Origin: Rapana venosa
Taxonomy: Eukaryota > Mollusca > Gastropoda > Neogastropoda > Muricidae
Reading direction: 5' to 3'
DNA: 64,000 bases
Assembly (NCBI GenBank): GCA_028751875.1
Contig: CM054158.1
Location: 17,759,808-17,823,807 of the forward strand
The notes under the pieces were generated by a model that worked only from the letters and a program-made list of their open reading frames with translations, made no database searches and had not been told where the DNA came from. The first letter of the stretch is position 1. Every line of letters starts with the position of its first letter. Positions 42,373-54,400 of the stretch are shown here, piece after piece. The translations under genes and the position numbers were made by a program.

Positions 42373-42468
42373 ATGCAATCAGAAATTATGCCCGTCCAGC
42401 TGTACCAGCTGTCTCCGCAGCTGGCGTCGATTCAGACTCAACTTAGAGCTGCCATCGCAAACCATCAG
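42373..42468 (+). CDS. PHF21A: PHF21A coding exon 1
   Basis: The first ATG in frame is at 42373, with another at 42388. Upstream codons in the frame lack ATG. It has 32 codons to a GTGAGC donor. Confidence 0.85.
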
Positions 42469-45400
42469 GTGAGCAATGAGAAAGTTTATCGGTCTCGATT
42501 TAGATACCCCGTTATTGATTTCTTGTCCATTCCTGAACTTTCACAATCCCAAAGTTAATGAACTGCTGGCTTACGCTTTCAAAATAATTCTGCATATGTG
42601 ATGAAGTTGTTTTGTTCCATTGATGCTGGTGATCTTATCGTTTTCTGTGTGGTTGAAATAATTCTTTATAAAAGCGTATAATTCTCAGAGCGACAGGTTT
42701 CGGTCTCGGCTGTGGTACCAGGGTGTAGGCCCTTGTGGTGGATAGTTTTTGTCGTTATTTTAACAATTGCCTGTGATCACCCTTCGAAATGTGTTTATTT
42801 ACTCTGTGTCTTGTTTGTTCTTTTTGCAGTTGGTGTTTGGAAACTACCAACAGGACCCAAAGGTAAGAATACTCTTTTTACCGTTTCCCAGACTTTTTCG
42901 TTCCCCCATGTCTTGTGGGTTATGTAGCAACACCCTCCCAGCGCAGCGCTCGCTCGGAAATTATCGATTTTTGTTGTGGAAACTTTTCGTGCGGCCATTT
43001 TCCCTGAACTAAGACAGATTTATTAGACTACAGTGGGCCTTGTTTTCTTTCTGCAGAATGCTGTTCTCAGGGACAAACTTCACGAAATGCAAGTTCAGAT
43101 CAAGAATCTAAGTGACCATCAGGTAAGACTTGTACAGCTTTTCTACTTTCTTGTCACAGTTGTGTAGAGTTTACCGGCTGTGGAAGCATCCACCTTGAGA
43201 GATGCCAGGAGTGGTAGCAGCAGTGCGACCTACTATGCTAATGTGCTTATTGATTTTCTGCTGTTCTGGGTAGTTTCGTCTTTCTTTGCATCAAGATTTC
43301 CATGTTTCTGTAAAGTGTGGTTGATGAAGCTGAGGTCTTCCTAACAAGAAGATTTTGAACCTTTTAATGCTGGTAGGTACATACAGATTTTTTGAAGATA
43401 TAAACATTAGAGCTAGACAGACAGTGAAAGTTTTAACTTCAGCATGGGGCATGAAGATGGCAGACTGCTTGTAGGCACACTAGCGGTGCCCGCAGCAGGC
43501 AGGTGGTTGTGGCATTTACTGCGTAGAAAACTGTTGCTAGGACACAGGCTGTCTAATCAATGATGGCATTGTGGTACATGATCGGAATAGTCTCAGAGAT
43601 TGTCGGGTCATGGTTTGTGATTCGATTAATGTTTGGAAATCGCTACAAAAGAAAAGGCAAGTGGTTATCAACCACGGGGTGGAACTTTCAACAGTTTCTT
43701 ACTCAAGTGTTTGTGATAATCAGTATAAGTGACATAATATGATTTTGTCAATAGAAGAAAAAAAAATGCCAATTTCCTAAATAGGTTAGCAGCTTTCACA
43801 CTTTGTGATAAACCTTCAACTATTCAAATGAGGCAGTGTAGTAATTTTTATGTTCTTAATTAAAGTTTTGCATTTTGTTTTGTTTTTATGTTTGCGATTT
43901 TTGTTGTTGAAAACTATTCTAAAGCTTCTTTTTAACTTGCCAGTGATTACCATTCACTGAGGGGTACTGTAGACAGGCACATTTTGAATAGGTAGCGGCA
44001 GCCAAAAAATGTTTATGCAGTTATGGCTTATATTTTTGCTTTAGAAATAAAGATCTTATTAAAAGAAAAATAATACAAAAAAATTATGGTGATGTCTTAA
44101 ATAGTTTTCAAGATAAGGCCTTTTGAAGTTTGACACTTGTGAAGTGCTCGCAAAATGTATGATTGGCCAACTTTGACAGATCATATTTCTTTCAAATAGC
44201 AAAGTACACCCTTAAATCATCACAGTCTCTCTTTTACTTACTACACAGAATATGGAAACAAAAAAATTAAAAGAATCTGATCAGTAGAAGAAAAAAAAAT
44301 GAAGTGCCAAAAATTGAAAAACACAAAACTACAAGACTGGAAGACAACGCAGCAAAGGTTGGACTCAAGCTGAATGGACAGAAGTGCAAAGCCATGAAAG
44401 TAAACAGCAGGAACATCGACGGTCTGAGGGTTGGAGATCAGGAAGTTGAAGAGGTGGAGAACTTCACCTATCTTGGAGCAAACGTCACCAAAGACGGAGG
44501 AGGAACAGCAAACGTCAAAAAGAGAGTAGCACTGGCCAGTGCGCAGATGAAACAATTATCCAACATTTGGCAAATGGGAGACATCGGCAGAAAAACCAAA
44601 GCATCCCTTTTCAAGAGCCTTGTTTTGTCAGTTCTTCTCTATGGATGTGAGACCTGAAAATTAACGAAAGGAGAAGACGAGAAACTAGACATTTTCCAAA
44701 CCAAATGTCTGAGGAGGATCTTCAAGATCCGATGGCAAGAACACATTTCCAACAAGACAGTCTAGGAAAAAGCAGGAGCAGAAAAAATCAGCCAGGAGAT
44801 TAGAAGATGGAGATGGAACTGGATCGGACATGTCCTAAGAAAGGACAGGAGTGACGACTGTGCTGTTGCCCTCGGATGGACACCTGAAGGGAGAAGGAAA
44901 AGGGGACGCCCAAAAACAATATGGCGACGAATGGTAGAAGTAGAGCGGAATGGCGCAGGCTGGAGCACGTGGAACGCCGCACGACGCACAGCTGCAGACC
45001 GGAACCAGTGGAGGAATGATGTTCAAGCCTTGTGTGCCTCCTGGCACAGGGAATTATGGTTAAGGAAAAATTGGGGGGGGGAAATTTCTAAATTTGCAAA
45101 ATTTCACAATGTACCATGTTTGGGATCCATCAGTGTCAAGATTTTTCAGTCATTTCTCTTGAAATTGTTTGAATGTGTTTCTATATATATACAGATTAAT
45201 CCTAATTTTTTTTTAAGGAGTGGTAGGGTCATCCCTTTAGCAGCTATTTTGCCTGAAAGTTGGAGAAAAGGCCAAAATGACCAGTGCGGAAGGCACTTTT
45301 CAGAAAAAGTACATAAATAGTCATAACTTCTGAATGAATGAACCAAATCACTTCAAATTTGAAGAGAATATTGACTTATTATTGTTTATATTGTATTCTA

Positions 45401-48400
45401 TGAGTTGACATTATTTGATATAACATATTCTAAAGGGGGAAAAAAAAGGTTTACATGTGTTATATAACCATAATTTATGATGAAAATGATGTGACCTGAC
45501 AGGAACCTGCAACAATTCTGGACCACATGCAGTCAAAATTGGTTTGTGATAAAAAGACTTTGTTGGAATTGATTTTCCTGCAAAATGAGACTATCTTGGG
45601 CATCATAGGTGCACGCATATGTGCAAATCAGAGTATGGTTGCCTATATCAGTAATATATCATTATATGGCGAGGTACTTACAAACAGTACACAAACTTCT
45701 CATCCAGTGTGCACTTGAATATTAATCTCAGTGATTCCCAGGTGGGATAAGTGAGTATGAGAGCATGTTCTGGGTGACCGACCCCCAGCTGGTTGATATG
45801 CAACAATAATGAAAAATAACTAAAACCAAAACCAGAGAAGTCCATTGATGCTTAAGTTAAACCAATCTTCTTGGAACATTGCCCCACACCTTAATTAACA
45901 ATGTGGACTTCAGTCTGCGAGAACTGTAAAATGTCGGCTTCAGAAAGTGTTGACAGATTGTCTTTCTGCTGCTCTTGCACTGCTCTCTATCATATTCTTT
46001 AATCTGTGCTCTGGGACACCACCACAGGATTTATCAAAAACTTTTCAGTTTCAGCTCGTTTTCCCATCCTTTTGTTTCAGAAGCTGCATCTGTACATAAG
46101 TGATTTTTTCCCCCTTGCACCTTGCCCTTGGGCAAAGAATGCCTTTTTCAGATCAGCATTGGTATCATCCTCTGAAATGTTACAAATAATACATAAATAA
46201 ATAAATGCAGTATGAGTTTGTGAACCGATTGACAAAGTGTGTGTGTGTGTTCAATATTTTTTATTTTATTTTGAGGATAATGGTATTTATAAGCACTCAT
46301 GTGCTTACAAAAAATTTTTTTTTACATCCAGTCACCATGTGTATGCAGTTTTGTTAAGTGTGTGTGTGTGGACAGTCTGCTGACTACTGAGTCTACTGTA
46401 GATAGAGAATGAATGTTTTGAGGTTTTGTTTGTTTGTTTGAGTTTTGCTTTATTTAAATGTACCGTCATTCTGTTACGTGTATCATAATGCAACTACAAA
46501 GCAATCAATGATGCATCAGTCTGAACTGTGCACAGTCAGTACTTAATGTCTAACACTCTTTAGTCTAAGGGCTAAAAACTAATTTTATGAGTGTTTTAAA
46601 TTAATCACACACACAAGCACGCACACACATAACACGCTCGCGTACGCACGCACATCGGATCAACTGAGTTCGCAGCAGACGACTTTTCCAGAATTACCGC
46701 GAGCTACTTCCGGTAGTTAAAAAAAATAATTTAAAATACTAAATGCGATCAGACTTGTGTCCAAAAATTTAGATAAGTACTAAAGTATTATTCTAGCCAT
46801 TGCAATGCATTCCGAACTGCATACTTATAAAGAAATAATTTTATTTTGATCAAAGCGATCAAGTCCTTGATTCGCTGTTCAATTCGACCCGCTGTTGTTA
46901 ACTCGGCAAATGTTAGCACACTTTGAATCAAAATAGAAACAAAATAAACATAAAATCAACATCAAACTACTTAGATTTGACATAGAAATAACTTAGTAAT
47001 CGATTTTTTAAGTAATGGATTACTTATTGAGTAGTGGCCGCAGTTTTGTCAGATTCACCGCATTGGTTTCAACATCACTTGAAGCCATAGCTGAAGTTCG
47101 CTCTGTGTAGAAATGGCCAATCAGAGGCGTTAAATAAAATCAGGGAGCCTCCTCCCTGAGCCTCCTTTTGCCTAAAAGTGGTTGTCTTCTTGTAGCTGAT
47201 TGGCTAAGCTTTCGATTGCTACCCCGCAAGCTTGGTATTGTTCTAAGAACGATAACGAAGTTTTTATTTGAAATTTTTTAATGTGTTGTTTGGTGACATA
47301 ATTTTTATCGCATTAAGGCTGTAACCCATGAAAATAAAGTATAAACAATTTTTATCGCATTAAGGCTCTAACCCATGAAAATAAAGTATAAACTTCAGCT
47401 ATCATAACTGACTTATATTATTATAACTTATAACTTATTATAACTTATTATAACTTCGTTATCATTAATAATGTTTTGGTGGTTGTAAGAGTGAGCCCTC
47501 GTGATATTTCTACAACACTGAAATTTCATGGATCGCGGAGAGCTGCCATTTTTCCCCCTTTTCGCGATTTTCGGCTTCATGCTACATTCATACCTCCACT
47601 CATACAACAAAATCAGAAAACGTAATGAAAGATCAATCAATTCTCTTTATTCACATATGCATAAAAATCATAATGATGCAGTAGAAGTTGAGTCAGAAGC
47701 GTTTGAAGACAGTAACTGAATCACATTTTCCTAGGGTGCGCGATATTGTTACTGTTTCACTTCAGTATAAATTTATAGCATCCTGACCTGGAGGAAATTC
47801 TGAGCTAGGCTTTCCCTCTTTTCAATCTCTTTGTTTTGGTCTTGTTCTTTTTCTTTCTGTCACCTAGTCTATTTTCTGCCTTCATGGTTTTCCAGAAAGA
47901 CTTATAACAATTCTCTCCCATGCCAAAGCTGATGTACTGGGCCTGACTTGTCAGGTGCTTATGGCAGTGCAACACATTTTCACTCATATGACAGACAACA
48001 ATAGGCCTAGTTGAGTGTTTGGCGAAGAAGAAGAAATGGGATGATTATTATCATTTTGTTTTTGGTGTGGGTGTGTGTGTTTTATAATTTTTTTAGCGTT
48101 GTACATTTTTGCCTTATTCAGTTATTCATAGGATGACCATTAAAAAAAAATTTTTTTTGGCTAGCAAAGCTTGCTTGTGACAGTTGTAGGAAAGATGATA
48201 ACTGTAAATTTAGGACAGTGGCAGAAGTTTCCATAATATGAAGGAACATTTTTAAACCTAAATATTATGGCTGCTTTCAGAATGTCATTTTGGCATTTAA
48301 AAAGAAAAGTCTCCCCCCCCCCTCCCAATGGGTGCACATTATTTGTCCAGAAGTAAGAAATAACAGGTGGTAATGTATCAATTTAAATTGTTGTCAGTTA

Positions 48401-51400
48401 ATTAACTTATTAAAGCCATCCAAAGGTTAGTCAAACATTGAGGATAGTGCGGTGAACTGTACTACACCATTTATGTGTGATGATTAAACAATTTTTTTTG
48501 TTTATTTTTTCTTTGGCGAGAGGTCCAAGGTTCACCAGTGGTGAGATTTTTATGCAGTCGTTCTTTCCCCCACCATTTAGGTAGCCGTGATTAGGCCTTT
48601 AAAAATACTTTGAATAATGGAAAAAAAAAAAATTGATTCACAGTTTAAAAAAATTAGAGTATTTGTTGTGTGTGGAAGGTCAGTGCTGCCTGTTAAAAGA
48701 ACGTGCTCACATATTTAGTTTCAGGGTTCGTACAGATCTTAAAAAGCCCTAAAAGGCCCTGATTTTTGAAGAGCCCATTTAAGGCCCCTAAAAAGCCCTA
48801 AAAATGAGACGTACAGCCCTGGAGGCCCTAAAAATGGGAATAATGAGTGAGAGTTTCTGTTGAAATGGAGATTAAATAAATATACAAAATAAAACTTATG
48901 AGAAATGAAAGCAAGAAGGGTGTCCAAAGATCGTGATATCACCGATAGAATGCCTGTCGTCTGCTATTCATGGTGTGCTGTCTGTTTTGCCAAGGGAGGT
49001 AATTTGCTTCCATTGGAAGCCCATGATTGCTTTGTTTTCACCAATTATTTTGTACATGTGCAGGACTACCTGCCCCGTACGGTATGTCCTTAATTTGTTA
49101 GGAAAATGATGTTAAACTATGGAACTGCAATCACCAGTCAAAAAAAAAAGTTTTCTGTTTTCTACGCTACAGTCCTTCTCTACGAGATTTTTCAATTTTA
49201 GCACAGCTGCGCTGTGAATAGCTGTTCTTTCTCCTGTGTGCATGCCCACTTTACAAAATGGCAGTCAATGAAACAGTTGAAACAATAAAACCTGTAACCA
49301 GATCTATTCTTTATTTGAGGAGATGACCCTACAGATTTCCTACATGAGTTTGAGATTAGTTTATCAAAGTAAATGTATACACAGGTTGATAAAATATACT
49401 TTGATACCCTGCGGCTAGGCCCTAAATTTGGCCCTTAAAAAGGCCCTAAATTTTTGTCCACTAAGTCTGTATAAACCCTGAGTTTGGAGATAGGGTGAAA
49501 TTGTATTTGAACGAATATAGTTCTAATGTGGACAGTAAAGCAATTAGTGTCCAGCTGGCTCTAGGGCATTGCCACAATCACAGAGTGGATTGTTTTCTAA
49601 ATGATGGTTATAAAGGCCCATTTTCAAGTCACAAATTCTGAGACATTAGGTGACAATGAATTTCCTGCTTCCTCCTCATCAAATTAAAAAGTAGATGGAC
49701 GCCACAGCATCTTCAGCTGACAATCACTGCTTTAACTGGCTTAAGGAGATACTGTTTTTTTTGGTTTTGCTTTTATATATAATTAGGCAGTGGTTAGTAG
49801 TGGAAGAAATGAAAGATTTATGGTATTTAATTCTGTATTGCATTTCGATACACTGTGCTCTAGGGATTGTCGTCTGTGATATGGATTTCTGTTAGAAACC
49901 AAACCTGGGACAGGATTAGACAGATAAATAGGATGTTAACTGTTTCACACACACACACACACAAATATATTGGGAGTTCTCTTTTAGGTGTATAGTAAAA
50001 CTAGCCTTTTGCTTTGTGGTTTATTACTTTTCATGTCAGCTCCATTTGTTGGCTGTAAAACTGGAGGGAAAGAGTTGCTGTTGCCAAAAATTATTAACAA
50101 CTCTAAGTATTTCAAATTATTCATTCATTTAAAAACAAAAAACCCAAAACGTCGATTCCCATATTTCACAAGAAGCAAAAATATGCTGCTGACATTTAAA
50201 AGTAGTTTTTCTTTTTGGTCTGTTCTATTCTTGATGCTGGTTTTTCAGACAGTTTACTTTAGTGCATATTCTTAAAAATCTGCACTTAAAAGTAATAAAC
50301 AGTTTCAGTCTTTGAAAATAGAAGTTCAGAAAAACACATTTTATGGAACAGAATTCTGCAGCATTAGAAAGGTCTACTATCATGTTAGAGTTGTTTCTTA
50401 AAGAATCCACGATTAAGCTGAGGACCACTTCCAGTGAAAAATATTGATTAGCAAAGAATGTTCAGAAGCACTAGAAAATATTTCAAAGCATAACAAGACC
50501 TTTTTTATGGGTGATTTTCATTCACTTCATCATGTGTTCTGGCTGGCTTAAAAGAACTGACCAAGTTAATAGGTTTTGAAATTAGCTTAAAAGTTCAAGG
50601 CTGCTAGAAAAGAAAAAAAATCTCATTCCATAAGTGTTCAAAGTTTTATGGTTTGTTTTTAATAAACAAAACAAAACCCAACAAAAACTAAACAGAAATA
50701 TTCAAGATACAAGTTTGTTTGTGATTTGTGGGGCTTGTATGTTCTGACTTTTTAATCCCTTTGTAGCTGCTTAACAGCAACAAAATGTTGGCATTTGGAT
50801 TGTAATTGAATTGTGCTGAGCATGGGAACTTCACAAAGACTTATCAGTTATCGCTGTGTGTATTAAAACACACACACACACTCACACACAAATCCATTAT
50901 ATTTTAAGTAAAGTAAGGGAAAACTCATGTCATGAGGATAGCTGTTATGATGAGGTACTAATGGTTACTCAGAAACACAGTGGCTATAGCTGTCATGGAA
51001 CTGTGAAAAGGTTAAGAAAATAATGTAATTTTGTGTGTTGTTATTTTTCTAAATCAGTAAATGTTCAGGCATTTTTCAAAGAAAACGTTCTGGTTTTTTG
51101 TTGAAGTCACCTCTGAGGTGTTTGTTGGAAGTATGAACAAACAAAACAAAATTGTTGTTGCTGAGCCTGTGACACAACAGTATCAACCTGCAAACAGAAG
51201 TGAATAGATCATTTAGATGTGAAGCTATACTATAGTCGTAAACCAACTTCAAACTAACAAAGTGCTGTCTTCTGACTTCACAAAGGCCCACTATATGCCA
51301 GGTGTACTTCTTCAGTTCGTGGGTGAGTTCTTGTAGCTTTCCTGTTTGGCGTTTGACCATGTATGGCACGATGCATTATGGGCCACGATGAAGAAATACA

Positions 51401-54400
51401 ACATGGAACAAAAGATCATTCGGACCATCAAAGAGCTATATACAAAAGCCACCAGCGCAGTGCTTTTCCAAGGCATAAGTTGGAGAGTGGTTCCGTACCT
51501 CAGTATTGGAGGGCGGATAATCACCAACCTCAGGTTTGCTGATGACATCAACGGACTTGCAGGAAATGAACAGGAACTAGCCAACCTAGTGTACCACCTG
51601 GACAAAACATCCTCCAGATATGGCATGGAGATCAGTGCCGAGAAAATAAAACTCATAACAAACAGTGCCTAGCCAATCACTACCAAGATGATCAAAGTCA
51701 TTGGAAAAGAACTTGAGGTTGTAGATAACTTCAAGTACCTTGGAGCTATTATTGGCCCAGATTTGACACTTTGGACTACATTTGCTATAAAACAAGTAAA
51801 ATGCAATAAAAATCAATGCAGCTGGTGCTCAGCACTCATCTTTAAAGGATTTCGTTCACTGCTTTTGTACTTTATGAAAGCAGATTTACTTTTAGTTTCC
51901 TCCTCCAGCCCTTTCGTTTCACAGTGTGGCACACTATTCTTTCCTGACCACTTCATCTTGTCAGGTGATGAAAAGTTTGCTTCTTTCATCATAAAAAATG
52001 CTTCAGGGAGCTGCACTCCCTGACCCTGTTTTTTGACAAGTGGGGCAATTCTCCTCAACCCCCCCCTCGCTTTTCTGAAACCATCTGACACCGAACTTCA
52101 ATTTTTTTGATTCTTTAAGATTGGTAGCCATGCAGTAATAATGATTAGATAGCAAAGTGCTGCTCAGCTGGCTTAGAGAAAAAGCAAATCAAAAGTGTAC
52201 AGAAGCTTAGTATGTGCATGTACATGCATATGCAGATGTTTTGTTTTTGCCAAATGAGTATCTGAGACATTTACAGCAATTTGTGATCACATCTGTTCAG
52301 TGCTGTTTAGTGTTGGTATTTGCTTTTAGAAATGGTTTTGTCAACATCTCTGGAAAAATGGTGCCAAATTGCTGAAATTGGTGGGATCTTGCATTCTTTG
52401 CTATGTGGGTGTGCATGTACACGTGTGTGTGTGTGTGGGGGGGGGGGGGGGGTATGATTAGCCATCCTTAGGATAAGTTTTTTTCCCCTCGATGACCTAC
52501 AGCTACTCATGTGGCATGAGAAATCTCTGTGGACAGGAATAGGGGTTTCTTCCTTGTATGAATTCAGAAAGCCATTTAAAAGAAAAATCCAAAACATTGT
52601 TCAGTTGGTACACTGAAAGTCTCTTCACACTTACTGATCACAATATTTTTTATTAGAGTGGGTGGGAAGGTGGAGGGAACAGAAGTAAGGGAGGGGTGAT
52701 ATACTGATAATGATATGAAGTATGAGTTCTAAACGGTAAAATTGCAATCAATTTATATGCTTTGGTTAAAGTAATAGCTTATCTAAGATTAAGCAATAGT
52801 TTTTGCTAATGAAACAGGAACAAAATGTGGCTTTTATGATATACTTTGGCTGATTCCGATTTCTTAGAATTTTTGTACAATGCATTTAAAATAGGACAAA
52901 TAAAAACTTATATCATCAATAGCTAGTAGATGGGGAGGGGGTAATTATGAAAATATATGAAACATTTATCTGCTTTGGTAGAATAAAGAGATCTCTGCTT
53001 CCAGACTCTCACAATGGGCTCTGTCCCTTCTCTCATTCAATGATCTTCAGTGGCCCATTGAATCCTTGGCTCTCTATTCTGTTTCTCAGTTTACTTTTGA
53101 TGCTGTTCTATGAATATACAAATGATAAATATGTCGGTTTAAAAAAAAAAAGCCTGAAGTGAGTTGTGTGCAGATGTTTTGTTAAAAGTTCTGTGTGGTT
53201 TGCAGTGCATGTGTGTACTTCACCAGAATTTTTTTGTTTATTCAAGCTTCTCTGCAGGAATGGCTTTGATTAAGGGTTACAAAAAATGTTGAAGATATAT
53301 ATATATATAAAAATATATATTATATATATATATATCTCTTTATATATATTTTGTTGTTGTTGTTGTTTTGTTTTGTTTTAATTCTTTTTATTCTTTATTT
53401 TGAGGATAATGGAATAAGCACTCATGTGCTTTTTTTACATCCCGTCCCCACATGTGTGTAGTTTTGTCAATTTTGTCATTTGTTCCCACCAGCACACAAT
53501 GACCTACTTTTCTGAAAAGTGGAACAGGTTTTAACATGTGTGCAAGATGTTTTTTCTGTCGTATAGTACCATTTATAATTTTGTTGGAAACATTTACAAA
53601 AATGTTGACTTTCAAAGTGAAGATTGGTAGAGAAATACCAGTTTTTACATTGAAAAAGCTTTCTTTTCTTTTCCAGACGGTCATTGTGAGACAGTTGCGA
53701 GGACAGCTGATCCAGAATCCTGTGGTCAGCAGTGGGTCAGTCACATCTTCTTCACCTCCAAACACAAGTGTTGCTCTTAGCACTTTGACAACAAGTGCTG
53801 CTAGCTCTGCCCCTCTCATAGTCACTCCTTCATGTACTGCTACACTAGCAAAACCTGTGGGACAGATGGCTCCACGACCACAGCTCCTTACCCTCCCTCA
53901 TGGAAATCTGGGCATAGTTGTACCATTTGCTCATATACAGGTAACCGAGTGTGGACCGTTGCAATTGCTGTAGAACTTTGTGTGTTTGTTGTATTATAAG
54001 AAACTTTAATTACGTGAAGCTTGTGCAAGAGGAAACAAAAACTGTGTTCCTGCTGAGGGTGCACAGAAATATTTTTGGCTGGAACAGTTGTAGTTTTTCA
54101 TGTTGAAGTTGTGTGTATTGAAATCTGTGTTTGATATTTTTAACAACATTGTGTAAGATCTTATTTGTGATGCACCATCACAAAACGAGTCACTTTGTAC
54201 CTGACTCACTTTTCTGCCAGGATCCATTTTAGGCAAGTGGGGGTCAGGATCGTGATTTTGAAATTTTGATCGATTATAAAACTAGAGCCACTATTCAACC
54301 TTGAACTGAAATGTCAAGGTGTAAGTTTTGTTTCCTTTTGCTTTAAAATATGTTTAAAAAAATACCTTGGCCCTCATTCTAACCACCTATTATGGTGCTA

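Noticed and set aside
44931..45320. 129-codon plus-strand frame
   Set aside because: Its first third is the tail of a LINE RT and the rest is intronic read-through.
47528..47719. 63-codon frame starting [15 protein letters not shown] with a hydrophobic N-terminus
   Set aside because: It could be a small protein, but it lies in a PHF21A intron next to repeats, with no supporting signal.
51813..52091. 92-codon minus-strand frame with a basic Lys/Ser-rich end
   Set aside because: It starts within intronic AT-rich DNA next to a LINE fragment, and no family or splice context was recognised.
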